DNA of 7,285 nucleotides from an uncultured Enterobacter sp. (GTDB lineage Bacteria > Pseudomonadota > Gammaproteobacteria > Enterobacterales > Enterobacteriaceae). The position numbers were made by a program, and so were the translations under genes. Under the pieces are notes generated by a model, which made no database searches, was not told the DNA's origin, and saw nothing but the letters and a program-made list of their open reading frames with translations. Positions within the stretch are counted from its first letter, which is position 1, and the number at the start of each line of letters is the position of its first letter. This document shows, one piece after another, positions 1 to 6,296 of this stretch. The stretch covers positions 1 through 7,285 of the forward strand of contig CAMKZP010000184.1 of assembly GCA_946477805.1 (NCBI GenBank), read 5' to 3'.

Positions 1-1047
1 AAACGTAAAAAAGCGGCAGCGGCCAAGCCCGCTTCCCGCCAGTACGTCATGATGGGGCTGGGCGTTTTGGTTCTCGTACTGCTGATTGTGGGCATTGGTT
101 CCGCACTGAAAGCCCCCTCAACGAATTCGACTGAGCAAAGTGCGCCTGCTGAGAAGAGCATCAACCTGTCAGGTAACGATGCTGCCGATCAGGCAAACGG
201 TGCTCAACCTGCGCCGGGCACGACATCTGCTGAGCAGACGGCGGGTAATACAACGACCCCGCAGGACGTTTCTCTGCCTCCGGTCTCTTCAACCCCGACT
301 CAGGGACAAACGCCTGCAACCCCGGAAGGCCAGCAGCGTGTTGAAGTGCAGGGCGATCTGAACAATGCCCTGACGCAGCCGCAAAACCAGGATCAGGTTA
401 ACAACGTTGTGGTCAACTCTACGCTGCCAACTGAGCCTGCAACCGTCGCGCCGATTCGCGGTGGAACTGCACAGCCGCAGGCCGCCGCTACGGAAACGAA
501 ACCGCATCAGACTCAGACTGCGCCGCGCCCTGAGCGCAAACAGACGGTGATTGAGCCGAAGCGTGAAACAAAACCGCAGACGGTGGCAAAAGCGCCAGAA
601 GTGAAAGCGCCAGTGCAGACTAAACCTGCCGCCAGCGAGCCGGTAAAAGCGCCAGCAGCCACCGCGGCGCCAAAAGCAACAGCGACCACGACGGCACCTG
701 CAGCCACTGCGGCACCGGCGGCAACCGCTACCGCCTCCAGCGCTGCGTCAGGTAAAACCGCAGGCAATGTAGGTTCTCTGAAATCTGCGCCATCCAGCAA
801 CTACACGCTGCAGTTGAGCAGTTCGTCTAACTATGACAACCTCAACGGCTGGGCGAAGAAATCGAACCTGAAAAACTACGTGGTTTATCAGACGACCCGC
901 AACGGTCAGCCGTGGTATGTGCTGGTGAGCGGCGTTTATGCTTCTAAAGATGAAGCGAAACGTGCCGTAGCCACGCTGCCAGCCGACGTTCAGGCGAAGA
1001 ACCCGTGGGCGAAGCCGATTCATCAGGTGCAGGCCGATCTGAAGTAA
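1..1047 (+). CDS. damX: DamX, SPOR-domain cell-division protein (5' end missing)
   Basis: DamX is an inner-membrane division protein that gathers at the septal ring and binds peptidoglycan stripped of stem peptides through its SPOR domain. The frame is open from base 1 (KRKKAAAAKPASRQYV), so the gene enters from the left and the methionine at 49 is internal. The window holds 348 codons; the E. coli protein is about 428 residues, so roughly 80-90 acidic/basic cytoplasmic residues are missing. Visible order (window residues): basic stretch 1-14; one membrane span about 17-37 (VMMGLGVLVLVLLIVGIGSAL); a long periplasmic linker rich in Ala, Pro, Thr, Gln and Lys to about 255; a C-terminal SPOR domain about 267-346, starting NYTLQLSSSSNYDNL and containing the typical YVLVSGVYASKDEAKRA. 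The linker differs most from E. coli, as expected for a disordered tether. It is the upstream member of the dam operon, 67 bp before dam. Confidence 0.97.
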   Translation, partial: KRKKAAAAKPASRQYVMMGLGVLVLVLLIVGIGSALKAPSTNSTEQSAPAEKSINLSGNDAADQANGAQPAPGTTSAEQTAGNTTTPQDVSLPPVSSTPTQGQTPATPEGQQRVEVQGDLNNALTQPQNQDQVNNVVVNSTLPTEPATVAPIRGGTAQPQAAATETKPHQTQTAPRPERKQTVIEPKRETKPQTVAKAPEVKAPVQTKPAASEPVKAPAATAAPKATATTTAPAATAAPAATATASSAASGKTAGNVGSLKSAPSSNYTLQLSSSSNYDNLNGWAKKSNLKNYVVYQTTRNGQPWYVLVSGVYASKDEAKRAVATLPADVQAKNPWAKPIHQVQADLK

Positions 1048-1064
1048 TGTTTAAAGCGCAGGAT

Positions 1065-1087
1065 GCTGTCGGAGCTTTCTCCACAGC
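1065..1087 (+). promoter_or_regulatory. Hairpin in the damX-dam spacer
   Basis: GCTGT (1065-1069) and GGAG (1071-1074) pair with CTCC (1079-1082) and ACAGC (1083-1087), giving a nine-pair stem with one bulged C (1070) and a CTTT loop. No T-run follows, so it is not an intrinsic terminator. By position it is a processing or stability element in the polycistronic mRNA just upstream of dam; that role is inferred only. Confidence 0.4.
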
Positions 1088-1088
1088 C

Positions 1089-1096
1089 GGAGAAGG
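1089..1096 (+). promoter_or_regulatory. Distant Shine-Dalgarno for dam
   Basis: GGAGAAGG is the only purine-rich Shine-Dalgarno-like run upstream of dam, but it ends 18 nt before the ATG at 1115, much further than the usual 5-9 nt. No closer match exists (the sequence next to the ATG is TTAGTCAGC), and no in-frame ATG or GTG lies nearer to this motif. Weak initiation would fit the low Dam level needed for mismatch repair and replication timing; this is inference. Confidence 0.45.
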
Positions 1097-1114
1097 TGTA
1101 ATCAGTTAGTCAGC

Positions 1115-1927
1115 ATGAAAAAAAATCGCGCTTTTCTGAAATGGGCGGGGGGGAAATACCCCCTGCTCGACGATATTAAAAAACATCTGCCGAAAGGCGA
1201 GTGTCTTATCGAGCCGTTTGTGGGTGCTGGATCGGTGTTCCTGAACACCGATTTTTCGCGTTATATTCTGGCGGATATCAACAGCGACCTTATCAGCCTG
1301 TATAACATCGTAAAAATGCGCACCGACGAGTACGTCGACGAGGCGCGTAAGCTGTTCACGCCAGAGAACAACCAGCCGGACGTTTACTATCAGTTTCGCG
1401 CTGAGTTCAATCAGAGCGATGATGCCTTCCGTCGCGCGCTGTTGTTCCTCTACCTGAACCGCCATGGCTACAACGGCCTGTGTCGGTATAATCTGCGTGG
1501 TGAATTCAACGTGCCGTTTGGACGCTATAAGCGCCCCTACTTCCCGCAGGCTGAGTTGTATCACTTCGCGGAAAAAGCACAGAACGCAGAGTTCTACTGC
1601 CTCTCGTATGAGGCTTGCATGGAACAGGCCGACGCTAACTCGGTGGTCTATTGCGATCCGCCTTACGCGCCGCTGTCCGCGACGGCAAATTTTACCGCCT
1701 ATCACACCAACAGCTTCAGCCCTGCCGAGCAGGCGCGTCTGGCAGAGATGGCGGAAAAACTGGTCAGCAAAAGAATTCCGGTGTTAATTTCGAATCACGA
1801 TACGCCTGATACGCGCGAATGGTACAAGGCCGCGAAGCATTATCAGGTTAAAGTGCGGCGCAGCATTAGCAGCAATGGCGGCACGCGTAAAAAGGTGGAT
1901 GAACTCCTGGCTCTTTATCGCCCCTGA
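1115..1927 (+). CDS. dam: DNA adenine methyltransferase (GATC)
   Basis: Dam transfers methyl from S-adenosylmethionine to N6 of adenine in GATC, supporting mismatch-repair strand choice, SeqA-controlled replication initiation and regulation of some promoters. The 270 residues carry the alpha-class N6-MTase layout: FLKWAGGK (7-14) and PFVGAGSVF (34-42) for SAM binding, then the catalytic DPPY at 181-184. Residues known from E. coli Dam to contact DNA are conserved at the same numbers: Tyr119, Asn120, Leu122, Arg124, Pro134 and Arg137. The protein ends ALYRP, about eight residues earlier than E. coli Dam (278), a tail outside the catalytic fold. Two homopolymers lie in the first 14 codons: A8 (1118-1125) and G7 (1147-1153). 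It is cotranscribed with damX upstream and rpe 41 bp downstream. Confidence 0.98.
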   Translation: MKKNRAFLKWAGGKYPLLDDIKKHLPKGECLIEPFVGAGSVFLNTDFSRYILADINSDLISLYNIVKMRTDEYVDEARKLFTPENNQPDVYYQFRAEFNQSDDAFRRALLFLYLNRHGYNGLCRYNLRGEFNVPFGRYKRPYFPQAELYHFAEKAQNAEFYCLSYEACMEQADANSVVYCDPPYAPLSATANFTAYHTNSFSPAEQARLAEMAEKLVSKRIPVLISNHDTPDTREWYKAAKHYQVKVRRSISSNGGTRKKVDELLALYRP

Positions 1928-1956
1928 GCCGTTTTGCCCGCCGGTAAATACATTTC

Positions 1957-1962
1957 AAGGAG
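1957..1962 (+). promoter_or_regulatory. RBS that fixes the rpe start
   Basis: AAGGAG abuts an in-frame ATG at 1963 (zero spacing, not usable) and lies 6 nt before the ATG at 1969. It therefore favours 1969, which also gives the usual N-terminus MKQFLIAPSILSADF. Confidence 0.8.
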
Positions 1963-1968
1963 ATGCGG

Positions 1969-2646
1969 ATGAAACAGTTTTTGATTGCTCCCTCAATTCT
2001 GTCGGCCGATTTTGCCCGCCTGGGTGAAGACACCGCCAAAGCGCTTGCCGCGGGTGCGGATGTTGTCCATTTCGACGTTATGGACAACCACTACGTTCCC
2101 AATCTGACCATCGGCCCGATGGTGCTCAAGGCGCTGCGCAATTACGGTATTACCGCGCCGATTGACGTGCATCTGATGGTGAAACCCGTAGACCGCATCG
2201 TGCCCGATTTCGCCGCAGCGGGCGCAAGCATTATCACTTTCCATCCGGAAGCCTCCGAACACGTTGACCGCACGCTGCAGCTGATCAAAGAGAACGGCTG
2301 CAAGGCGGGGCTGGTCTTTAACCCTGCCACGCCGCTGAGCTATCTCGATTACGTGATGGATAAGCTGGATGTTATCTTGCTGATGTCCGTTAACCCGGGC
2401 TTTGGCGGCCAGTCGTTTATCCCACAGACGCTCGACAAACTGCGTGAAGTGCGCCGCCGTATTGATGAGTCCGGCTACGACATTCGTCTGGAAGTGGATG
2501 GCGGCGTGAAGGTGAATAACATTGGTGATATCGCTGCGGCGGGCGCGGATATGTTTGTCGCGGGCTCGGCCATCTTCGACCAGCCGGACTACAAAAAAGT
2601 CATTGATGAAATGCGCAGCGAACTGGCAAAGGTAAGTCATGGATAA
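1969..2646 (+). CDS. rpe: Ribulose-5-phosphate 3-epimerase
   Basis: This cytoplasmic TIM-barrel enzyme interconverts D-ribulose 5-phosphate and D-xylulose 5-phosphate in the non-oxidative pentose phosphate pathway, using a divalent metal. From the chosen start it has 225 residues, the E. coli length. Family signatures are plain: APSILSADFARL at the N-terminus with the conserved Ser/Asp, HFDVMDNHYVPNLTIGP with metal-ligand His and catalytic Asp, DVHLMV, the MSVNPGFGGQ phosphate loop, and LEVDGGV with the second catalytic Asp near the C-terminus. An alternative ATG at 1963 would add two residues but sits directly on the ribosome-binding site. The stop overlaps the gph start by 8 bp, which suggests translational coupling. 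It is the third gene of the dam operon in this window. Confidence 0.98.
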   Translation: MKQFLIAPSILSADFARLGEDTAKALAAGADVVHFDVMDNHYVPNLTIGPMVLKALRNYGITAPIDVHLMVKPVDRIVPDFAAAGASIITFHPEASEHVDRTLQLIKENGCKAGLVFNPATPLSYLDYVMDKLDVILLMSVNPGFGGQSFIPQTLDKLREVRRRIDESGYDIRLEVDGGVKVNNIGDIAAAGADMFVAGSAIFDQPDYKKVIDEMRSELAKVSHG

Positions 2647-3400
2647 ATTGCAGGCAATTCGGGGTATCGCATTTGACCTCGACGGCACGCTGGTCGACAG
2701 CGCGCCAGGCTTAACGAGCGCCGTCGACAGCGCGCTCTATGCGCTCGAACTCCCCGTGGCGGGCGAAGAGCGCGTTATTACGTGGATTGGCAACGGCGCA
2801 GATGTACTGATGGAGCGCGCGCTGACCTGGGCTCGCCAGGAGCGCGCATCGCAGCGCGCCGCGCAGGGTAAACCGAGCGTCGATCACGCTGATATTCCGC
2901 AGGAAGAGCAGATGCGCGTTTTGCGTAAGCTTTTCGATCGTTTCTACGAAGAGACGGTTGAAGAGGGCAGCTTCCTGTTCCCGGATGTTGCTGAAACCCT
3001 GAGCGCGCTGCATGCGAAGGGCCTCCCGCTGGGGCTGGTGACGAACAAACCGACGCCGTTTGTTGCGCCTCTGCTGGAGGCTCTCGACATCGCGAAGTAT
3101 TTCTCCGTGATTGTGGGCGGCGATGACGTGCAGAACAAAAAGCCGCATCCGGAGCCGCTTCTGCTGGTGGCCGGGAAATTATCCTTAACGCCTGCGGAGC
3201 TGCTCTTTGTTGGGGATTCCCGCAATGATATTCTGGCTGCCAAAGCGGCAGGCTGCCCTTCCGTGGGGTTAACCTATGGCTACAACTACGGTGAGGCCAT
3301 TACGCTGAGCGAGCCGGACGTTGTGTTCGATCGCTTCAACGATTTATTGCCCGCACTCGGGTTTTCGCACAGTGAACATCAGGAATTGAAAAATGACTAA
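2639..3400 (+). CDS. gph: Phosphoglycolate phosphatase (HAD family)
   Basis: Gph hydrolyses 2-phosphoglycolate to glycolate and phosphate; the substrate arises largely during repair of 3'-phosphoglycolate DNA ends. All HAD motifs are present in the 253 residues: motif I DLDGT (13-17, nucleophile Asp13 and acid/base Asp15), motif II VTNK (134-137), motif III lysine in NKKPHP (166-171), and motif IV GDSRND (192-197) for Mg2+ binding. Residues about 25-110 form the helical cap. E. coli Gph is 252 residues, so length is normal; the segment around 70-88 (SQRAAQGKPSVDHADIPQ) carries a small length difference in the cap. A good ribosome-binding site AAAGG (2628-2632) lies 6 nt upstream inside rpe. 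The 3' end overlaps trpS by 8 bp. Confidence 0.97.
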   Translation: MDKLQAIRGIAFDLDGTLVDSAPGLTSAVDSALYALELPVAGEERVITWIGNGADVLMERALTWARQERASQRAAQGKPSVDHADIPQEEQMRVLRKLFDRFYEETVEEGSFLFPDVAETLSALHAKGLPLGLVTNKPTPFVAPLLEALDIAKYFSVIVGGDDVQNKKPHPEPLLLVAGKLSLTPAELLFVGDSRNDILAAKAAGCPSVGLTYGYNYGEAITLSEPDVVFDRFNDLLPALGFSHSEHQELKND

Positions 3401-4397
3401 GCCCATCGTTTTTAGTGGCGCACAGCCTTCAGGTGAATTGACCATTGGTAACTACATGGGTGCGTTACGTCAGTGGGTCAGCATGCAGGATGACTACCAT
3501 TGCATTTACTGCATCGTGGATCTCCATGCTATCACTGCGCGTCAGGATCCTGAGAAGCTGCGCAAAGCCACTCTGGATACGCTCGCGCTGTACCTGGCGT
3601 GCGGTATTGATCCAGAGAAGAGCACTATCTTTGTTCAGTCTCACGTGCCCGAGCACGCGCAGCTGGGCTGGGCGCTGAACTGCTACACCTACTTCGGTGA
3701 GCTGAGCCGCATGACGCAGTTCAAGGATAAATCCGCGCGCTACTCCGAAAACATCAACGCCGGTCTGTTTGACTATCCGGTGCTGATGGCGGCTGACATC
3801 CTGCTGTATCAGACCAACCAGGTGCCGGTGGGTGAAGACCAGAAGCAGCACCTGGAGCTGAGCCGCGACATCGCCCAGCGCTTCAACGCGATTTACGGCG
3901 ACGTGTTTAAAGTGCCAGAGCCGTTCATTCCTAAATCCGGCGCGCGCGTGATGTCGCTGCTGGAGCCGACCAAGAAAATGTCCAAGTCAGACGATAACCG
4001 CAACAACGTTATCGGCCTGCTGGAAGACCCGAAATCGGTGGTCAAAAAGCTCAAGCGCGCGGTGACCGATTCCGACGAGCCGCCGGTCGTGCGCTACGAC
4101 GTGCAGAACAAAGCGGGCGTTTCTAACCTGCTGGATATCCTTTCCGGTGTGACCGGCCAGAGCATTCCTGAGCTGGAACAGCACTTTGAAGGCAAGATGT
4201 ATGGCCACCTGAAAGGTGAAGTGGCAGATGCCGTTTCCGGAATGCTGACTGAACTGCAGGAGCGCTACAACCGCTATCGCAACGACGAAGCCTTCCTGCA
4301 GAAGGTGATGAAAGACGGCGCGGAAAAAGCCAGCGCGCGCGCGTCCGAAACCCTGAAAGCGGTGTACCAGGCGATTGGGTTTGTTGGTAAGCCTTAA
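3393..4397 (+). CDS. trpS: Tryptophanyl-tRNA synthetase
   Basis: TrpS charges tRNA-Trp with tryptophan at the expense of ATP. It is an essential class Ic synthetase acting as a cytoplasmic homodimer. The 334 residues equal the E. coli length. The HIGH-type signature reads TIGN (17-20) within PSGELTIGNYMGA, and KMSKS is intact at 195-199 within EPTKKMSKSDDN. The conserved GEDQKQHLELSRDIA block (147-161) forms part of the Trp/ATP pocket region. AGGA (3381-3384) lies 8 nt before the ATG. The gene starts inside the last codons of gph (8-bp overlap) and ends the plus-strand operon; the only sequence before the terminator is a REP-like palindrome. Confidence 0.98.
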   Translation: MTKPIVFSGAQPSGELTIGNYMGALRQWVSMQDDYHCIYCIVDLHAITARQDPEKLRKATLDTLALYLACGIDPEKSTIFVQSHVPEHAQLGWALNCYTYFGELSRMTQFKDKSARYSENINAGLFDYPVLMAADILLYQTNQVPVGEDQKQHLELSRDIAQRFNAIYGDVFKVPEPFIPKSGARVMSLLEPTKKMSKSDDNRNNVIGLLEDPKSVVKKLKRAVTDSDEPPVVRYDVQNKAGVSNLLDILSGVTGQSIPELEQHFEGKMYGHLKGEVADAVSGMLTELQERYNRYRNDEAFLQKVMKDGAEKASARASETLKAVYQAIGFVGKP

Positions 4398-4400
4398 CCC

Positions 4401-4430
4401 TGTAGTGCCGGGTAGGCGAAGCCGCCACCT
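4401..4430. repeat. Degenerate REP-like palindrome
   Basis: TGTAGTGCCGGGTAGGCGAA followed by GCCGCCACCT resembles one enteric REP (repetitive extragenic palindrome) unit. GGCG (4415-4418) pairs with CGCC (4423-4426) around AAGC, and GGT (4411-4413) pairs with ACC (4427-4429) with a bulged A at 4414. The outer arm expected of a complete REP (CCGGG matching CCCGG) is lost on the right, where the sequence turns to TGACTAA. The position just after a stop codon is typical for REPs, which can protect mRNA 3' ends. Confidence 0.55.
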
Positions 4431-4456
4431 GACTAAAAGCCACACACTCCAGAACT

Positions 4457-4484
4457 AAAAAACCGGGAAAGCCCCGGTTTTTTT
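4457..4484. terminator. Bidirectional intrinsic terminator (trpS / yhfL)
   Basis: AAAAAACCGGG (4457-4467) pairs perfectly with CCCGGTTTTTT (4473-4483) around the loop AAAGC, and a seventh T follows. On the plus strand this is a GC stem with a 7-T tail ending the trpS operon. On the minus strand the A-run becomes the T-tail, so it can also end yhfL, whose stop codon lies 16 bp away. One structure shared by two converging genes is a common compact arrangement. Confidence 0.9.
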
Positions 4485-4499
4485 GCGCCTGAAAAACGC

Positions 4500-4670
4500 T
4501 TACTGCTGTGCTGCCGGGCCGCAGCCGCCGATGATTTTCGAAATCGAGATCGCCGGGTGGAGCAGGTAATCGTAGCTGCAGTTATTTTTGGTGTTTTGAA
4601 CGTGACCCGTGCAGGCCGTCAGGGTCGATAACAGGCCGACCAGAACGGCGGCTTTTGCCAGTTTGAACAT
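4500..4670 (-). CDS. yhfL: Small lipoprotein YhfL
   Basis: This predicted lipoprotein of unknown function has 56 residues, close to E. coli YhfL (55), and shares the nearly invariant tail NCSYDYLLHPAISISKIIGGCGP. It has a short lipoprotein signal: basic start MFKLAK, hydrophobic 7-17, then the lipobox LTAC with Cys20 as the lipidated residue. Thr at +2, not Asp, predicts sorting to the outer membrane. The mature part is only 37 residues and has Cys31 and Cys50, a possible disulphide. The start at 4670 is preferred because AAGGA (4677-4681 on this strand) is 6 nt away; the in-frame ATG at 4676 directly abuts that site and a further upstream ATG (4712) has no RBS. It lies downstream of cysG on the same strand but is separated from it by 144 bp and a hairpin. 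Confidence 0.9.
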   Translation of the reverse strand: MFKLAKAAVLVGLLSTLTACTGHVQNTKNNCSYDYLLHPAISISKIIGGCGPAAQQ

Positions 4671-4718
4671 ACGCATTCCTTGTCTGAAAAAATTAAATTG
4701 GATGTAACTCAAGGGAAT

Positions 4719-4737
4719 AAATGGAAAAGCTCCATTT
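4719..4737. repeat. Short inverted repeat upstream of yhfL
   Basis: AAATGGA (4719-4725) and TCCATTT (4731-4737) form a perfect 7-bp inverted repeat around AAAGC, in the AT-rich leader 50-70 bp upstream of yhfL. It could be a weak hairpin in the yhfL leader or an operator. I see no convincing -35/-10 pair here, so the yhfL promoter is not assigned. Confidence 0.35.
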
Positions 4738-4771
4738 TCGGGGCGGTATGTTATCGGTAGCAGTAAGAGGG

Positions 4772-4795
4772 GAGTAGTCCGCTAAAGGACTACTC
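4772..4795 (-). terminator. Hairpin after cysG, probable operon end
   Basis: GAGTAGTCC (4772-4780) and GGACTACTC (4787-4795) form a perfect 9-bp stem with a 6-nt loop, 19 bp beyond the cysG stop. On the minus strand the following bases are CCCCTCTTAC, a poor U-tract, so termination may be partial or the hairpin may protect the 3' end. The A-run (4797-4801) lies on the wrong side for the minus strand. Some cysG transcripts may read through into yhfL. Confidence 0.5.
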
Positions 4796-4814
4796 GAAAA
4801 AGGGAGAGTATGCG

Positions 4815-6188
4815 TCAGTGGCTGGAGAACCAGCTGAGTTTTTCGCGCAGCTCAACCACGCGGCCAACAATAATCAGCGCCGGGCTTTCAACCTGCTGCG
4901 CCAGTTCACTCAGCTGCGTCAGTACGCCATCCACCACGCGCTGCGTAATGGCCGTACCGTTCTCGACCAGCGCGACCGGCATATCCGGCTCCATGCCGTG
5001 CTCCAGCAGCTTCGCCTGAATCGCGGCGGCCTGATTCAGACCCATATAGAACACCAGCGTCTGCTTCTCAGCGGCCAGGCAGTGCCAGTCCAGCTCGCTG
5101 CCCGTTTTGAGGTGGCCCGTCACCAGGCGCACGCTCTGAGCGTAGTCGCGATGGGTCAGTGGAATACCCGAGTAGGCTGAACAGCCAGAGGCCGCCGTAA
5201 TACCGGGCACCACGGAGAACGGAATGCCCGCATTGCACAGCGTTTCCAGCTCCTCGCCGCCGCGACCAAAGATAAACGGATCGCCGCCCTTGAGGCGCAC
5301 CACGCGTTTGCCCTTTTGCGCTTCGCGCAGCAGGATCTGGTTGATCTCTTCCTGGGGTACGCAGTGGTAGCCCGCACGTTTACCCACGAATACGCGGTCG
5401 GCGTCGCGGCGCACCAGGTTCATGATGTCATCAGACACCAGACGATCATACACCACGATATCGGCCTGCTGGATCTGCTGCAGCCCCTTCAGCGTGAGTA
5501 AGCCGGCATCGCCGGGGCCTGCGCCGACAAGCACCACTTCGCCACGGTGATCCAGCGGTTCGGTGAACAGCCCTTCGGTCGTCTCTTCTACCGCTTTTTG
5601 GTCCTGATTCGCCAGCGACTGCGCCAGCCGGTCGTTCACAAAGAATTTTTCCCAGAAGCGGCGACGTTCACCAACGGTCGAGAAAGTTTGCTTCACGCGG
5701 GAACGAAGCTGCCCGGCGTACTGCGCAATCTGGCCCAGATGCTGAGGCAGCACGGCCTCCAGCTTTTCACGCAGCAGGCGGGCCAGAACGGGCGAGCGTC
5801 CACCGGACGACACCGCAATCATCAGCGGCGAGCGGTCGATGATCGACGGCATAATAAAGCTGGCTTCTTTCGGCGCATCCACCACGTTGCAGAAGATGCG
5901 GCGCGCCTCGCAGGCGTCGCTCACGCGCTGGTTCACGTCATCGCTATCCGTGGCGGCAATGGTCAGCCAGCAGGTATCCAGCAGGGATTCATTAAACTCC
6001 CCCTGTTCCAGCGTAAGCATGCCTTCCTGAGCCCACGCCTCAAACTGCGGTGCGAAGGCGAGGGCGTTAACGGTCAGCCGTGCGCCCGCTTCCAGCAGCA
6101 GGCGCGCTTTGCGTTCAGCCACATCGCCGCCGCCCACGAGCAGGCAGTCGCGGTTGCGTAATTGACAAAAAATCGGCAGGTGATCCAC
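4815..6188 (-). CDS. cysG: Siroheme synthase CysG (trifunctional)
   Basis: CysG makes siroheme from uroporphyrinogen III. The C-terminal half methylates C2 and C7 with SAM to give precorrin-2, and the N-terminal half oxidises this with NAD+ and inserts Fe2+. From the GTG at 6188 the protein has 457 residues, the E. coli/Salmonella length. N-terminal domain: Rossmann loop VGGGDVAERK (18-27), catalytic Asp104 in NVVDAPK, and VSSGG with Ser128, the phosphoserine of Salmonella CysG. C-terminal domain: SAM loop VGAGPGD (221-227), Asp248 (YDRL), Lys270 (VGKRAGYH), RLKGGDPFIFGRGGEE (298-313) and Met382 (FYMG). GAGG 7 nt upstream supports GTG, and translation then begins (M)DHLPIFCQL as in relatives; the ATG at 6206 has no RBS. 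Siroheme serves NirB in the same operon and also sulfite reductase. Confidence 0.97.
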   Translation of the reverse strand: MDHLPIFCQLRNRDCLLVGGGDVAERKARLLLEAGARLTVNALAFAPQFEAWAQEGMLTLEQGEFNESLLDTCWLTIAATDSDDVNQRVSDACEARRIFCNVVDAPKEASFIMPSIIDRSPLMIAVSSGGRSPVLARLLREKLEAVLPQHLGQIAQYAGQLRSRVKQTFSTVGERRRFWEKFFVNDRLAQSLANQDQKAVEETTEGLFTEPLDHRGEVVLVGAGPGDAGLLTLKGLQQIQQADIVVYDRLVSDDIMNLVRRDADRVFVGKRAGYHCVPQEEINQILLREAQKGKRVVRLKGGDPFIFGRGGEELETLCNAGIPFSVVPGITAASGCSAYSGIPLTHRDYAQSVRLVTGHLKTGSELDWHCLAAEKQTLVFYMGLNQAAAIQAKLLEHGMEPDMPVALVENGTAITQRVVDGVLTQLSELAQQVESPALIIVGRVVELREKLSWFSSH

Positions 6189-6192
6189 GACG

Positions 6193-6261
6193 TTACCTCG
6201 CAGCATTCATGGAGGGGGTAAGAATTGACGTCAGGATAACAGCAGGGATCGTACAAAACAT
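6193..6261 (-). CDS. Putative 22-codon leader ORF before cysG
   Basis: On the minus strand an ATG at 6261 opens MFCTIPAVILTSILTPSMNA followed by AR and a TAA. AGGA lies 8 nt upstream of the ATG, and the TAA sits inside the cysG ribosome-binding region, 4 nt before the GTG. The peptide is mostly hydrophobic. The layout would suit termination-reinitiation onto cysG, but an ORF this short can arise by chance and I recognise no homologue. It occupies the place where nirC would be expected; it could also be a deletion scar. Confidence 0.25.
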   Translation of the reverse strand: MFCTIPAVILTSILTPSMNAAR

Positions 6262-6296
6262 ACGGTTTTTCCTGCCGTTACCCATAAGGGGTCATA

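Noticed and set aside
49..51. ATG at 49 as the start of damX
   Set aside because: The frame is open upstream and encodes the conserved basic KRKKAA...KPASRQY segment before the membrane span; the true start is outside the window.
513..800. Ala/Val-rich minus-strand frame that looks like a membrane protein
   Set aside because: It is the reverse reading of the Ala/Pro/Thr-rich DamX linker; low-complexity GC-rich repeats give hydrophobic antisense translations.
1065..1087. Possible transcription terminator between damX and dam
   Set aside because: There is a stem but no T-run after it, and the gene order is that of a known continuous operon.
1106..1705. 199-residue minus-strand open frame across dam
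   Set aside because: It is antisense to dam, whose catalytic DPPY and DNA-contact residues are intact.
1993..2688. 231-residue minus-strand open frame across rpe
   Set aside because: It is a shadow of rpe, which has full active-site motifs on the plus strand; the antisense protein shows no family features.
4671..4771. Sigma-70 promoter for yhfL
   Set aside because: TTGAGT (minus strand) resembles a -35 box, but no acceptable -10 hexamer lies 16-18 nt after it, so I did not call it.
5547..6161. 204-residue open frame on the plus strand inside cysG
   Set aside because: It is antisense to a complete, well-conserved CysG, has arginine/histidine/glutamine-rich composition typical of antisense frames in high-GC genes, and no recognisable domain.
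6226..6233. TGACGTCA palindrome in the nirD-cysG spacer
   Set aside because: It is only 8 bp, falls inside the micro-ORF, and matches no regulator I would expect at this operon; chance is sufficient.
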